Shown piece by piece: positions 1 through 8,666 of a stretch of 64,000 bases of DNA; within the stretch, counting starts at the first letter, position 1; each line of letters opens with the position of its first letter. The stretch is from positions 620,001 through 684,000 of the forward strand of contig NZ_VIWX01000001.1 in NCBI RefSeq assembly GCF_007829955.1. Reading direction: 5' to 3'. Position numbers and translations under genes: made by a program. This stretch comes from Saccharopolyspora dendranthemae. Its GTDB lineage: Bacteria; Actinomycetota; Actinomycetes; Mycobacteriales; Pseudonocardiaceae. The notes beneath the pieces were generated by a model. It did no database searches. It was not told the origin of the DNA and was given only the letters and a program-made list of their open reading frames with translations.

Positions 1-273
1 GATTTCGGCACGCGCCGCGATCATGACCTCCACGACGTAGTCGGCGGCCGTCGTCGCCTCCTCGCGGGCTCGCTCAGTCACCCGCGAGATCGCCTGGATC
101 GCCGCCTTCTCCAGCGCCTCGGACGCGAGCTGGTCCAAACCGCCGAAGTGCGCGTATATCGTCGGCCGTGACAGCCCCGAGATCCGGGAGACGGAGCTGA
201 TCGAGAGCCCGTCGTAGCCGGCGGTCGCCAAGCGCTGGATCGCAGCGTCGACGATCCTGGTGTGGACATCCAT
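1..273 (-). CDS. TetR-family transcriptional regulator (C-terminus off window)
   Basis: The first 91 codons of a TetR-type repressor are visible; the gene runs off the left edge. The N-terminus (MDVHTRIVDAAIQRLATAG) followed by the recognition-helix region ISGLSRPTIYAHFGGLDQL is the classic TetR_N helix-turn-helix. The start is the ATG complementary to 271-273. It lies 32 nt downstream of the PIG-L gene on the same strand, so it may be the last gene of that operon or have its own promoter. The ligand domain is missing, so no effector can be suggested. Confidence 0.85.
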   Translation of the reverse strand, partial: MDVHTRIVDAAIQRLATAGYDGLSISSVSRISGLSRPTIYAHFGGLDQLASEALEKAAIQAISRVTERAREEATTAADYVVEVMIAARAEI

Positions 274-305
274 CGGGGCAGTATGCGGTGTCCGCTTTCG
301 CCCGA

Positions 306-2231
306 TCAGTCGGCCCGCACCTCCGAGCCCGGAGGCCGCACGGCCGGACGCCATCCCGCGAACCTGAGCCCCTCGGGTCCCCGCGCACCGGTGTTGACCA
401 CCAGCGCGCCGTCGAAACCGATGCCCACGAGCGTGATGTCGCCGTTGGGTTCGACCAGCGTCGCCGGGTGATCGGTCACCGCCCCGCCCACATCGAGCCA
501 AGGACCACCCGCCCGGTCCGCGACGCGGACACGGCCCGCGGCGTCCCGGCTGACCCTGATCAGATCAGCGGATCCCCTCGGCCCCGGATCGGTCGCCGTC
601 GGGCCACCGATCCCGCCCGGAGCCGGCAGCGTCGTCCGGCCGCTCCAGCTGCCGGTCGAGGACGAGGTGCGCTCGACAAGCTCCCCACCTCGGTCCGTTC
701 GCACGAGCAGCCGGATCGACCCGTCCCGGGCGTGCTCGGCCACCGGAGCTCCCGCCGGGCGGGCCGCACCGATCGGCACCTGCTCGCCCCTCGCCCCTCC
801 GGCGCGCGGAATCTCCCAGTGCAGAACCGCTGCGCGCGTCGCCGCGAACAGGTGCACCACGCCGTCGAGGCCCGCGACGAACGAGAGCCCGTCCTGGACG
901 TCCTGAGCACCGAGCTCGGACCACGGCTGCCACCGCCCAGGCGCGGTCTCGCGGCGAACGCTGACCCCACCCGCGGAGTTCTTGACGGCCAGCACGATCC
1001 GGCCGTCGGAATCGGCGATCGCTGCGGGCGCGCCGTTCTCGGCCCCCGCAGGAGCGTCCACCACGTCCCACTGCCGGGACCGGACGTCGGAACTCCCCTG
1101 CCTCAGGAGCAGGATTCGCGCGCCGTCCTCGCTCTGCGCCACCAGCACCGGCCGGCCGCGGCCCTCGCGGAGCAGCGACACCTGCGGGCGGAGCGGTTCC
1201 GGCAGCGGGAGCAGCTCGGGTTCGCTCCAGACGCCTCCGGGAGTCCGCGCCCAGCGGGCGATCCCGTGCGCGCGCACGGAGAATGCCTGCGCACCACCGC
1301 CTTCGGTCGCCATGACCCACTCGCCTCGCCGCGGCCACCGGTAGGCGCTGTTGTCGCTCCAGCTCCGGTAGATCTCGCCCCTGGCGAGGGCGTCGTGGCC
1401 GACATAAGCGGCGAAGGCCTCGCGCGTGGTGGTCTTGTCCGCCTGGGACAGCGCCGACGGGGTGTCGCCGACGTTGTAGTCGCGGTAGGTCAGCACCATC
1501 GGTGAGAACGCCCGCGGCCGGTGCGCGGAGACCGCTTCCTTGGCCAGAGCGGCGCCGGCGACGTGATCGGGGTGGTTGTGCACCCCGATCCAGTTGGACT
1601 GGTAGCGGTGATCCGGCTGGTCGTCCTGCAACCGGATCACCGTGGGCTGGAAGGCGTCCAGCAGCGCGGTGAGGGACTCGACCACGGCACGCCGGTCGAA
1701 CTGCTGCGGGTACCCCACGGCAGCCCCCGCCGGGACCGTCGTGGTGACGCGCAGCGCCGGGTCCTGCCGCAGCCTGGTCAGCGCGTGCCTGCCCTGCTGG
1801 GCGTTCGCGTCTTCGGGCAGGTTCAGCAGCACCAGCCGCACGTCGGGATCCGCGCGCAGGGTGTCGACCTCGGCGAGACGGCCGTGCCCCACCGGAATCG
1901 TGGTGCGCGACCAGTCGTTCGGCTTGCCGACCATCTGCGCGTAGGCGGCCCGAGTGCCCTCCTGCCTCCCGGCGCCGTACCCGGCCTTGTCGGGCATGTC
2001 GGCTTCACCGGCGGTCAGGTAGATGCTCGTGGTCGGCCGCCCGCTGCGCATCCCCTCGGCCAGGTCCGGGTTCATGAACAGCAGGTCGTCGTCGGGGTGC
2101 GCGACCACCTGCGCGTAGTGCTCCTGCGGAACCGGCGGCGGGGGCTCGACCGCGAGCTGCTGCGGAGGTCCCTGGCAGGTGGCCAGGAACGCGAGCACGA
2201 GCCCGACGGAGAACGCGGCCGTCCTGCTCAT
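306..2231 (-). CDS. Secreted PIG-L family deacetylase with C-terminal propeller-like domain
   Basis: 641 aa. An N-terminal hydrophobic segment (MSRTAAFSVGLVLAFLATC) looks like a signal peptide, possibly a lipoprotein one with the Cys near residue 19. The PIG-L/LmbE zinc motif AHPDDD follows, with a later HNHPDH as the probable third metal-ligand region. The last ~350 aa carry recurring W-x-P/G blades (for example RWARTPGGVWSEPELLPL) resembling a PLL-type carbohydrate-binding beta-propeller. PIG-L enzymes remove N-acetyl groups from GlcNAc-type sugars, so an extracytoplasmic sugar deacetylase is likely. The ATG overlaps the upstream stop (ATGA), implying translational coupling to the YfhO-like gene. 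Confidence 0.85.
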   Translation of the reverse strand: MSRTAAFSVGLVLAFLATCQGPPQQLAVEPPPPVPQEHYAQVVAHPDDDLLFMNPDLAEGMRSGRPTTSIYLTAGEADMPDKAGYGAGRQEGTRAAYAQMVGKPNDWSRTTIPVGHGRLAEVDTLRADPDVRLVLLNLPEDANAQQGRHALTRLRQDPALRVTTTVPAGAAVGYPQQFDRRAVVESLTALLDAFQPTVIRLQDDQPDHRYQSNWIGVHNHPDHVAGAALAKEAVSAHRPRAFSPMVLTYRDYNVGDTPSALSQADKTTTREAFAAYVGHDALARGEIYRSWSDNSAYRWPRRGEWVMATEGGGAQAFSVRAHGIARWARTPGGVWSEPELLPLPEPLRPQVSLLREGRGRPVLVAQSEDGARILLLRQGSSDVRSRQWDVVDAPAGAENGAPAAIADSDGRIVLAVKNSAGGVSVRRETAPGRWQPWSELGAQDVQDGLSFVAGLDGVVHLFAATRAAVLHWEIPRAGGARGEQVPIGAARPAGAPVAEHARDGSIRLLVRTDRGGELVERTSSSTGSWSGRTTLPAPGGIGGPTATDPGPRGSADLIRVSRDAAGRVRVADRAGGPWLDVGGAVTDHPATLVEPNGDITLVGIGFDGALVVNTGARGPEGLRFAGWRPAVRPPGSEVRAD

Positions 2232-4453
2232 CGAGCTGCTCCTCGTGACGCGCCGGTCTCCCTGCGTCGAGCGGTGATCTGCTGGAGCCCGACGCCCGCG
2301 GCGAGCAGCGCTCCGCCGCCCGCCGCCGCCAGTCCCAGGCGCATGCTCGGCGGCGTCCAGCTGAGCTCCAACCGCCCCGCGGGACCGTCCGGCACCACGA
2401 CCTCCAGGAGCCCCGCGGGTCCCGCGCGGGCGGGAACCTCGACGCCGTTCCAGGTCGCCGTGTAGCCCGGCCAGGCCGTCCGGGCGAACACCAGTCGGCC
2501 GGTTCCCGCCGCGTTCCGGCGGACCTCGACCTCCTCGGTGCGCGGTCCGCCGGAGACGTCCGAGACCACCTCCAGCTGCGGCGACGCCCAGCTGAGCAGT
2601 CCCGCGCCCACCACCGGCCGGTCCCGGCGCAGCACGCTCACCCGCGAGTTGCGCTCGGCGAGGTGCCAGCCCCGCGCCACCGCGGGCTGCGGAACGAGCG
2701 AGTGCTGGACGACGACCGTGTCCAGCAGCAGCAGGTCCGCGAGCGGGATTTCGGCCCCGCGCGGCGGGTGCCACAGCGCGTCGTAGGCGCCCGGGCAGGC
2801 CGATCCTTCGTATCGCAGGCACAGTTCGTCGGAGAGCTCGCGGAATCCGAGGCCGGTGTAGGAGCCGATGCTGTCCACATCGGAGAGCAGGAAACCGTTG
2901 CCGATGACCGCGTCTCGCCACACCTCGCGCTCCGGATCGGGTGCGTTGAGCACGGGGTCGGCGATCTGCAGCACGCGCCCCTCGTACCGACCGGCGAAGT
3001 TCTCCCGCATCTTCTCCGGCGACGTGGGGAAGTACTGCCCCAGGTCCGTTCCCCCGACGAACCACAGGCACTGCGCGCAGAAGGTCAGCGCAGTGCCGAG
3101 CTGCAGCACGAGCACCAGCGGCCCGGTCCCGAACCTGCGGTGGACCGCCACGGCGGCGGCGACCAGCAACCCGATCAGCACCGCGATGAAACCCGCCCGG
3201 CGCAACGTCACCACGTCCGGAGCGCGCTCGGCGGTGAAGTACATCGACAGCAGCAGGAACCCCGCGGTCGCCGTCGCGCGCGCACGCAGGCGGTCCCGCC
3301 GCAGCCCTGCGGTGAGCACCACCGCCAGCAGCACGGCCAGGGCGAGGTAGCCGTAGTGCACCACCCGCAGCGGCCAGCGGAACATCCACACCTCGGAGGG
3401 CCCGAGAGCGAACAGCAGGTACGTGACGGCGACGACCACGGGCGCGATCAGCTCGCGGAGTCGCTCGCGCAGCGCGGACCAGTCGCACCAGAACGCCAGC
3501 GGGACCGCGAACCAGCAGAAGTACACCGCGGGCACCCCCACCTCGGGGATCTCCGGGACGTAGGTGGGCGCGCTGAGGTTGAGCAGATCGGCGAGGTGCG
3601 GGGCGAGCGTGCCGCTGTTGTCCACGCCGCCGGAGGTGGTCCGCCACGTCATGTGCGCCGAGCGCACGAGCGGCAGGTACACCAGCGGGACGATCGCGGC
3701 GATCGCCGCCGACACCAGCGCGAGCCGGCGCGCGGCCGCCCACCGGCGCCGCGCCCCGCACTCCACCAGCAGCGCCGCGAGCACCACGGAGACTCCGAGC
3801 AGGCCGTAGGGGTTCCCCGCGGTCACCGCGAGCGCGCCCACCAGGAAGACCCAGAAGGCGTTGGTGCGACCGCGAACCATGCGGCGCGCGAGCAGCCAGA
3901 CGAACGGGACCCACACGAACGCCAGCAGCGCCGCCGGCCACTTCGCGGCGTCGAAGTGCAGCAGCGGACCGGCCAGCGGAAGCGCGGTGGCGAGCGCGCT
4001 AGACGACCAGCGAGCGGCACCGTGCTCGCGGCACAGCAGGTAGCAGCCCAGCGCGATCACCGCGAAAGCGACCGTCCGCACGACGATTCCGGCGATCCCG
4101 ATGTCGGTCGAGTACGACACCCCCAGCCACACCAGCGCGTTGGCCGGGCTCCAGACGCCGAACAGCGTCTCGGCGGCGAGGTTCCCGCCCATCATCAGGT
4201 CGGGATCCAGCACCGGCGGCCACACGCCCTGCCGCAGCTGATGCCCCAGGTGGTACCACATCGGCAAGATCTGGGTCGCCGCGTCGTCGACGAAGTAGAA
4301 CCACCCCGGGCGCAGCACCGGCACCTGCGCGAGCGCGGCCACGAACAGGCACGTGAGCAGCGGCGCCATCACCCGCCCGCGATCGCGCGCGGGTGCCGTC
4401 CCGCGAGGTTCCGCGTTCTCCGCCGCGGTGACCTCGTCGAGCAGTTGGGTCAC
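2228..4453 (-). CDS. YfhO-like polytopic membrane protein
   Basis: 741 aa from a GTG that overlaps the upstream stop (GTGA). The N-terminal two thirds hold about a dozen hydrophobic helices with conserved loop residues (FVDDAATQILPMWYH, DPDLMMGGN). A soluble tail contains GRLVFARTAWPGYTATWNG, close to the 'YPGW' signature of YfhO proteins, and ends in one more helix. YfhO-type proteins resemble GT-C glycosyltransferases and decorate cell-wall polymers in Gram-positives using polyprenyl-phosphate sugars. Downstream of GT2 and GtrA, it probably transfers a lipid-linked sugar outside the membrane. The acceptor is unknown. Confidence 0.75.
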   Translation of the reverse strand: MTQLLDEVTAAENAEPRGTAPARDRGRVMAPLLTCLFVAALAQVPVLRPGWFYFVDDAATQILPMWYHLGHQLRQGVWPPVLDPDLMMGGNLAAETLFGVWSPANALVWLGVSYSTDIGIAGIVVRTVAFAVIALGCYLLCREHGAARWSSSALATALPLAGPLLHFDAAKWPAALLAFVWVPFVWLLARRMVRGRTNAFWVFLVGALAVTAGNPYGLLGVSVVLAALLVECGARRRWAAARRLALVSAAIAAIVPLVYLPLVRSAHMTWRTTSGGVDNSGTLAPHLADLLNLSAPTYVPEIPEVGVPAVYFCWFAVPLAFWCDWSALRERLRELIAPVVVAVTYLLFALGPSEVWMFRWPLRVVHYGYLALAVLLAVVLTAGLRRDRLRARATATAGFLLLSMYFTAERAPDVVTLRRAGFIAVLIGLLVAAAVAVHRRFGTGPLVLVLQLGTALTFCAQCLWFVGGTDLGQYFPTSPEKMRENFAGRYEGRVLQIADPVLNAPDPEREVWRDAVIGNGFLLSDVDSIGSYTGLGFRELSDELCLRYEGSACPGAYDALWHPPRGAEIPLADLLLLDTVVVQHSLVPQPAVARGWHLAERNSRVSVLRRDRPVVGAGLLSWASPQLEVVSDVSGGPRTEEVEVRRNAAGTGRLVFARTAWPGYTATWNGVEVPARAGPAGLLEVVVPDGPAGRLELSWTPPSMRLGLAAAGGGALLAAGVGLQQITARRRETGASRGAAR

Positions 4454-4890
4454 GGAGTCCTCCCGATGGGCATCGACACGTCGGGGCGCGGGTGGGCAAC
4501 GCGTCCGCGAGAGGTCAGGATCAAGCGGCTCACGAGGTAGGTCGCCGGGGTGGCCAGCAGACCGCCGAGGACCGTGGCCAGCAGCGGGTGGACGCCGAAC
4601 ACCTCGACCAGCAGCCACATCGCGGTGACGCTGAGCGCGAGGTTGACGCAGTTCGACGCCGGGTACAGCAGGAAGGTCCGCCATCGCGGCCGGACCCGGA
4701 AGGTGAATCGGCAGTTGAGTAGGTAGGACACCGACATCGCCGCGATCGTGGCGAGCACGTGCGCGAGCAGGTACCCGACCACGAACCACGCCGGGAGGTA
4801 GACGAGGTAGTGCACGACCGTGTTCACGGCCCCGACCACCACGAAGCGCCCGAAGCTCCCGGTTCCGCTCAGTCGGCGCACTTCTGCCAT
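4450..4890 (-). CDS. GtrA-family membrane protein
   Basis: 146 aa with four hydrophobic helices and the GtrA hallmark start GRFVVVGAVNTVVHYLVYL, then NCRFTF before the third helix. GtrA proteins are proposed to flip or present polyprenyl-phosphate sugars made by a GtrB-type glycosyltransferase. The ATG at 4890 lies 22 nt inside the end of the glycosyltransferase gene, and its stop overlaps the next start, so the three genes are tightly coupled. The ATG was chosen because residues upstream in this frame are out-of-frame translation of the glycosyltransferase. Confidence 0.85.
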   Translation of the reverse strand: MAEVRRLSGTGSFGRFVVVGAVNTVVHYLVYLPAWFVVGYLLAHVLATIAAMSVSYLLNCRFTFRVRPRWRTFLLYPASNCVNLALSVTAMWLLVEVFGVHPLLATVLGGLLATPATYLVSRLILTSRGRVAHPRPDVSMPIGRTP

Positions 4891-5894
4891 CCGTTGCTCG
4901 CGGCGCCGTCGGTCATCACCGGGACGGAGGTGGGGCGGCGAGGAGCGATCACCCGCTGCGCGGCCGCCGGATGCGCGAGGCCGCCGGCCTCCTTGATGAA
5001 GTAGGCCGGACGGTGCTTGGACTCGACGTAGATGCGCCCGACGTACTCCCCGACCACGCCCAGCAGCAGCAGTTGCATCCCGCCGAAACCGCTGATGCCC
5101 ACCATCAAGGTCGCGTACCCGGGCACGCCGGGATGACCGGCCAGCGCGCACCAGACGACGTAGACCGCGTAGGCGAAGGCCAGCGCGGTGACGGCGCCGC
5201 CCAGGTACACCGCTGCGCGCAGCGGCGTGCTGTTGAACGAGACCACGCCGTCGATCCCGTAGTTGACCAGCTTGCCGAAGCTGTAGCAGGACTGGTCGTG
5301 CTTGCGGGTCACGTTGCGGTAGGGAACGGTCGCGGTCGGGAAGCCCACCCAGGCGAACAGGCCCTTGGAGAACCGGTTGCTCTCCGGGATGGCCAGCACC
5401 GCGTCCGCCGCGCGCCGGGACAGAACCCGGAAATCACCCACCCCGTCCTGCAGCGGGACGTCGGTGAGCTTGTTGACCCCGAGGTAGTACAGCTTCGACA
5501 GCAGCGACCTGGCGCGCGGTTCCCCGTGCCGATCGCGGCGGGCGACGACCTGGTCGTACCCGGTGTCGAGCAGCCGCAGCATCTCCGGGACCAGCCACGG
5601 CGGGTGCTGCAGGTCGGCGTCCATCAGCAGCACCCGGTCACCGTTCGCCTCGTGCAGTCCGGCGAGCATGGCCGACTCCTTGCCGAAGTTGCGGCTCAGC
5701 GACAGGTACCGGTACCGCGAGTCCAGCGAGCACAGCCGACGGACCTCCTCGAGCGTGCCGTCGGTGCTGCCATCGTCGACGAGCACGACCTCGAACCGGC
5801 CCACCAGCGCGGGCAGCACGGAGTTGAGCTCGTCGCGGAGCTCGTGCAGACCGCGCGCCTCGTTGAAGCAGGGAACCACCACAGAAAGATCCAT
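4869..5894 (-). CDS. GT2 polyprenyl-phosphate glycosyltransferase (GtrB/DPM1-like)
   Basis: 341 aa. The family-2 nucleotide-sugar fold is clear: SVVVPCFNEARG near the N-terminus, VLVDDGSTDGT, and the DxD-type metal motif MDADLQHPP. Two C-terminal helices (around residues 230-300) precede VGRIYVESKHRPAYF, the arrangement of GtrB/ArnC enzymes that load a sugar onto undecaprenyl phosphate on the cytoplasmic face. It is the first gene of the GT2-GtrA-YfhO-PIG-L operon. The start MDLSVV was chosen over a longer reading because the family begins right at the first beta strand. Confidence 0.9.
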   Translation of the reverse strand: MDLSVVVPCFNEARGLHELRDELNSVLPALVGRFEVVLVDDGSTDGTLEEVRRLCSLDSRYRYLSLSRNFGKESAMLAGLHEANGDRVLLMDADLQHPPWLVPEMLRLLDTGYDQVVARRDRHGEPRARSLLSKLYYLGVNKLTDVPLQDGVGDFRVLSRRAADAVLAIPESNRFSKGLFAWVGFPTATVPYRNVTRKHDQSCYSFGKLVNYGIDGVVSFNSTPLRAAVYLGGAVTALAFAYAVYVVWCALAGHPGVPGYATLMVGISGFGGMQLLLLGVVGEYVGRIYVESKHRPAYFIKEAGGLAHPAAAQRVIAPRRPTSVPVMTDGAASNGWQKCAD

Positions 5895-6358
5895 AATCGC
5901 TCTCGCGCAAGATTGAAAACGTGAAATGATCTGCCGAAATCGCTCGAACAATGGAATTGATCAGGGTGGAGCGACCTCATCGGAAAATGATCCGCACCCA
6001 GCGGGAGAGGACCGCGAGAAACCCTCGGTCAGCGGGGACCTCGTGGTGAACATGCCGCAGGGCTCGCTCTCCCACGCGCCGGTGACCAGCACGAAGCACC
6101 TCCACGCTCGCGACCCCACGTCTCTTGCGCTGCTACCGGCGAGCCGGTGGAAATCCGCGAAAGAGACTCACGCCTGAATTCTGATCAGTTCTGATCGACA
6201 TTAAATGAACATGATCCTGGCCGCACAATTCAGTGGACATGCTCACCCCTTAGCATGGAGTCGGTGAGCAGTTCTCTCAGCGCTGCGCAATCGTCTCCGG
6301 ACCAACGCGGGTGCCGAAGCGGGCGGTATCACCGGTTCAGGTACCGGAGGTGGTCATC
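5895..6358. other. Non-coding stretch upstream of the glycan operon
   Basis: No convincing gene is seen; short open frames here lack codon bias or a ribosome site. The 3' part (about 6170-6240) is unusually AT-rich for this DNA and contains a 10-bp near-tandem repeat (TTCTGATCAG then TTCTGATCGA, 6179-6198). This stretch probably carries the promoter of the minus-strand GT2 operon, but no clear -35/-10 pair could be fixed. Confidence 0.4.
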
Positions 6359-6392
6359 GGCGCCGAGGCGACTGCAGTCGCCACTCGGCGCC
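6359..6392 (-). terminator. Strong hairpin after PH-domain gene
   Basis: Stem GGCGCCGAG (6359-6367) pairs with CTCGGCGCC (6384-6392), continued by GCGACT/AGTCGC around a GC turn, with a 2-nt bulge. It starts 8 nt past the stop of the minus-strand gene. No U-run follows, which is common for actinomycete terminators. Confidence 0.6.
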
Positions 6393-6399
6393 GGAGCGA

Positions 6400-6777
6400 T
6401 CAGCGGGCGACGAAGGTGCTCAGCAGCGCCTGGACCTCGTAGACGTCGACGCCCTTGCCGAACTGCTGCGAGACGGGCTCAGCGGTGCTGGAGATCCAGA
6501 TCTTCAGCTCGGCGTCGAGGTCGAAGGTGCCCGCGGTCTCGACGGAGAAGTGCGTGATGCTGCGGTACGGGATCGAGTGGTACTCGGTCTTGCGACCGGT
6601 CATGCCTTGCTTGTCGATGAGGATCAGGCGCCGGTCGGTGAAGATCAGCGAGTCCCGGATGAGCTGGTAGGCGGCGTGGATCTGCTCGCCGTCCGCGAGC
6701 AGGCGCCCGAACTCCTTCGCCGCCGCCCGGGGATCGATCCCGGACGCGTTGCCCATCATCCCGCCGAACAGACCCAT
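6400..6777 (-). CDS. Bacterial PH-domain protein
   Basis: 125 aa, soluble. The middle (residues ~35-120) matches the bacterial pleckstrin-homology fold: RDSLIFTDRRLILIDKQGMTGRK, then YHSIPYRSITHFSVET and AELKIWI, the strand pattern of bPH/YvbH-like proteins. A glycine/methionine-rich start (MGLFGGMMGNASG) precedes the domain. A good ribosome site (GAGGGGCGAGGC) is next to the ATG. Such proteins occur widely with no fixed biochemical role. It appears to be a single-gene unit with its own terminator. Confidence 0.85.
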   Translation of the reverse strand: MGLFGGMMGNASGIDPRAAAKEFGRLLADGEQIHAAYQLIRDSLIFTDRRLILIDKQGMTGRKTEYHSIPYRSITHFSVETAGTFDLDAELKIWISSTAEPVSQQFGKGVDVYEVQALLSTFVAR

Positions 6778-6863
6778 GCCTCGCCCCTCGCTGAAGATCC
6801 TCTCCCGCCACCGTACAGAAGATCCGCGCCGCGTCGGGCCACGCGCTCGGACTGCAGGCACAA

Positions 6864-6898
6864 GTCGGCCGGCCCGCGGAATTCGCGAGCCGGCCGAC
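6864..6898 (-). terminator. Hairpin after chaplin-like gene
   Basis: GTCGGCCGGC (6864-6873) and GCCGGCCGAC (6889-6898) form a perfect 10-bp stem around a self-complementary loop, 12 nt downstream of the stop of the minus-strand secreted protein. Confidence 0.6.
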
Positions 6899-6910
6899 AC
6901 CGGGGGCGCT

Positions 6911-7366
6911 TCAGCCTGTGACGGCCACGTGGCCTTCGGTCATCTCGGGTGCCGGCGCCATGGGCAGCTCCTCGGAGACGTGCTCGACCGGCGGCTTCGG
7001 GTGGTGCGGGTGGTGGTGGTGGTGGTGCGGGGGCTTCGGGTGGTGAGTCGGAGGCTCCGGGTGCTCGGTCGGCGGCTGCGGGTGCTCCGTCGGCGGTTCC
7101 GGCTTCTCCGGCTTCTCCGGGTGGTCGACGATCGGAGCGTTCACGCACTCGGAGTTCTGCGGCGAGGCGATCGGCGCCACGAGGCCGAGCACCCCGACGT
7201 TGTTGCCGCACAGCTGAACCGGAAGAACGCTGAGGTTGTTGTCGTTGCCGATGTTCAGGCCGTCGTTGTCGGAGCTGTCGGCGGACGCAGGCGTCGCGCC
7301 GACGAGCAATCCCGCACCGAGAGCGAGAACAGCTGTCCAGTAAGCAGATTCACGAACGGTTCGCAC
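6911..7366 (-). CDS. Chaplin-like secreted protein with Pro/Glu/His-rich tail
   Basis: 151 aa from a GTG. A signal peptide (ESAYWTAVLALGAGLLVGATPASA) ends before DSSDND. Residues ~40-75 resemble a chaplin domain: an N-x-LSVLPVQLCGNNVGVLGL core with a second Cys in SECVNAP, the spacing expected of the chaplin disulfide. The C-terminal half is a repetitive tail of EHPQPP/EHPEPP/HHPKPP units and a run of six His, suggesting metal binding or wall association. Chaplins are amphipathic proteins coating aerial hyphae and spores. A longer start (ATG at 7414) is possible but would put 16 polar residues before the signal peptide. Confidence 0.7.
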   Translation of the reverse strand: MRTVRESAYWTAVLALGAGLLVGATPASADSSDNDGLNIGNDNNLSVLPVQLCGNNVGVLGLVAPIASPQNSECVNAPIVDHPEKPEKPEPPTEHPQPPTEHPEPPTHHPKPPHHHHHHPHHPKPPVEHVSEELPMAPAPEMTEGHVAVTG

Positions 7367-7737
7367 CGCTACCCCACTTTCGCCAGTGGACAACGCCCGA
7401 ATCCGGTCGCACATCCACGAAATAGAGAGATCAACGCGGAGCGAACGTTAATTCTCCCCCGGCGAGCTCGCCACACGAGCGGATCAACATGAGAGGGAAA
7501 CGGACATTCCGGCTGACCTGCGGAAACGATCTCCCCCTAGATCAAATCGGCCACGAACCGTCCGCATGATCACCCGATCGTGGATCTTCGAACTACCCAT
7601 CAGAGCGACAGGTGCGCCTGCTCCCGGCCTGACGGGCCGCGCGGCGGTCTCGCCGATCGTTGTCCCTGGGCGGTTTTGGTCCGAACCGTCCGTGATCAAT
7701 GTCCCTTGTGTCCGGTCAGTTCGGACCAGAACTGTCC
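7367..7737. other. Non-coding stretch with small repeats
   Basis: No credible gene. CGAACCGTCCG occurs twice (7554-7564 and 7682-7692), and TGGTCCGAAC (7677-7686) is inverted as GTTCGGACCA (7719-7728). The proximal part should carry the promoter of the chaplin-like gene; no clear consensus was found. Confidence 0.4.
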
Positions 7738-7765
7738 GGGGGAAGTTTCCATGAAAACTTCCCCC
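7738..7765. repeat. GGGGAAGTTT-type palindrome, copy 1
   Basis: Arms GGGGGAAGTTT (7738-7748) and AAACTTCCCCC (7755-7765) flank CCATGA, giving an 11-bp stem. One base in the centre departs from the perfect palindrome at 22366-22391. Both copies lie between same-direction minus-strand genes. A shared intergenic element or bidirectional terminator is likely. Confidence 0.7.
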
Positions 7766-7773
7766 GAGGTGCT

Positions 7774-7823
7774 CCCGGGGCGGGAGGGTTGCGCCCGGCA
7801 GTGCGCTCGTCTCCCGCCCCGGG
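7774..7823 (-). terminator. Terminator hairpin after the FAH-family gene
   Basis: CCCGGGGCGGGAG (7774-7786) pairs perfectly with CTCCCGCCCCGGG (7811-7823), a 13-bp GC stem with a 24-nt loop, starting 3 nt beyond the minus-strand stop codon. Confidence 0.65.
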
Positions 7824-7826
7824 CCC

Positions 7827-8666
7827 CTATCCCCGCACCGTGGATCGCTGGCGCCCGAGGTGCTGGACCTCGATCTCGATCACGTCGTGGGGACGGAGGT
7901 ATGGGCGCGGCTCCGGGTGGAGAGCCGCCACTCCCGCCGGGGTCCCGGTCAGCACCAGGTCACCCGGGTGAAGCGTCATCAGGCCGCTGAGGTGCGACAC
8001 CAGCTCGGCGACCCCGAAGACCATGTGGGCCGTGCTGCTCCTCTGCCGCGGAGTGCCGTTGACCCGCAGATCCATGCTCAACGCCTGCGGGTCCGGGATC
8101 TCGTCGGCGGTCACCAGCCACGGGCCCAGCGGGCTGAACGTGTCGTGGCACTTGCCGCGCACCCAGGTCGGGCCGCTGCCGAGGTGCGCGCGCTCGGTGA
8201 CGTCGTTGGCCGCCACGTACCCGGCCACCGCGCGCAGCGCCGTCGCGGGATCCGGGCAGGAGCGCAGCCGGGTGCCGATCACGACGCCCAGCTCCGCCTC
8301 CCAGTCGGTGTGATCGCTGCCCGGTGGCAGCACGATCTCGTCCGTCGGCCCGGTGATCCCGCTGCTGGGCTTGAGGAACACGATGGGCTCGGCGGGCGGT
8401 TCGGTGCCCGCCGCCGCAGCGTGGTCGTGGTAGTTGAGACCGATGCCCACGATCTTGCCCGGCTGCGCGACGGGCGGCCCGAACCGGCTGGTGGGCAGGA
8501 CCGGGAGCGCCTCCCGGCCCGCCTCGATCGCGGCGAGCCGCTCAGGATCGGCCAGCAGCTCGCCGTCGATGTCGTGGGCGAACCCGGACACGTCGCGGAC
8601 CAGGCCCGCAGCGTCCAACACCCCCGGCCGCTCGGCGCCGGGTTCACCCACCCTGACCAGTCTCAC
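7827..8666 (-). CDS. Fumarylacetoacetate hydrolase family protein
   Basis: 279 aa from a GTG overlapping the gcl stop (GTGA). The C-terminal ~200 aa are a typical FAH domain: [13 protein letters not shown], the metal-binding [37 protein letters not shown] and the [15 protein letters not shown] signature. Members hydrolyse or decarboxylate beta-diketo acids (fumarylpyruvate, acylpyruvates, oxaloacetate) with Mg/Mn. Coupling to glyoxylate carboligase suggests a small oxo-acid as substrate, but the sequence does not define it. It is the last gene of the hyi-glxR-gcl operon. Confidence 0.85.
   Translation of the reverse strand: MRLVRVGEPGAERPGVLDAAGLVRDVSGFAHDIDGELLADPERLAAIEAGREALPVLPTSRFGPPVAQPGKIVGIGLNYHDHAAAAGTEPPAEPIVFLKPSSGITGPTDEIVLPPGSDHTDWEAELGVVIGTRLRSCPDPATALRAVAGYVAANDVTERAHLGSGPTWVRGKCHDTFSPLGPWLVTADEIPDPQALSMDLRVNGTPRQRSSTAHMVFGVAELVSHLSGLMTLHPGDLVLTGTPAGVAALHPEPRPYLRPHDVIEIEVQHLGRQRSTVRG

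Noticed and set aside
306-3941. A 1211-residue minus-strand frame
   Set aside because: Only the part from 2231 down is the PIG-L protein; the rest is out-of-frame translation of the YfhO-like gene.
5926-6177. 83-residue plus-strand ORF
   Set aside because: No ribosome site, atypical composition and no recognisable motif; treated as intergenic.
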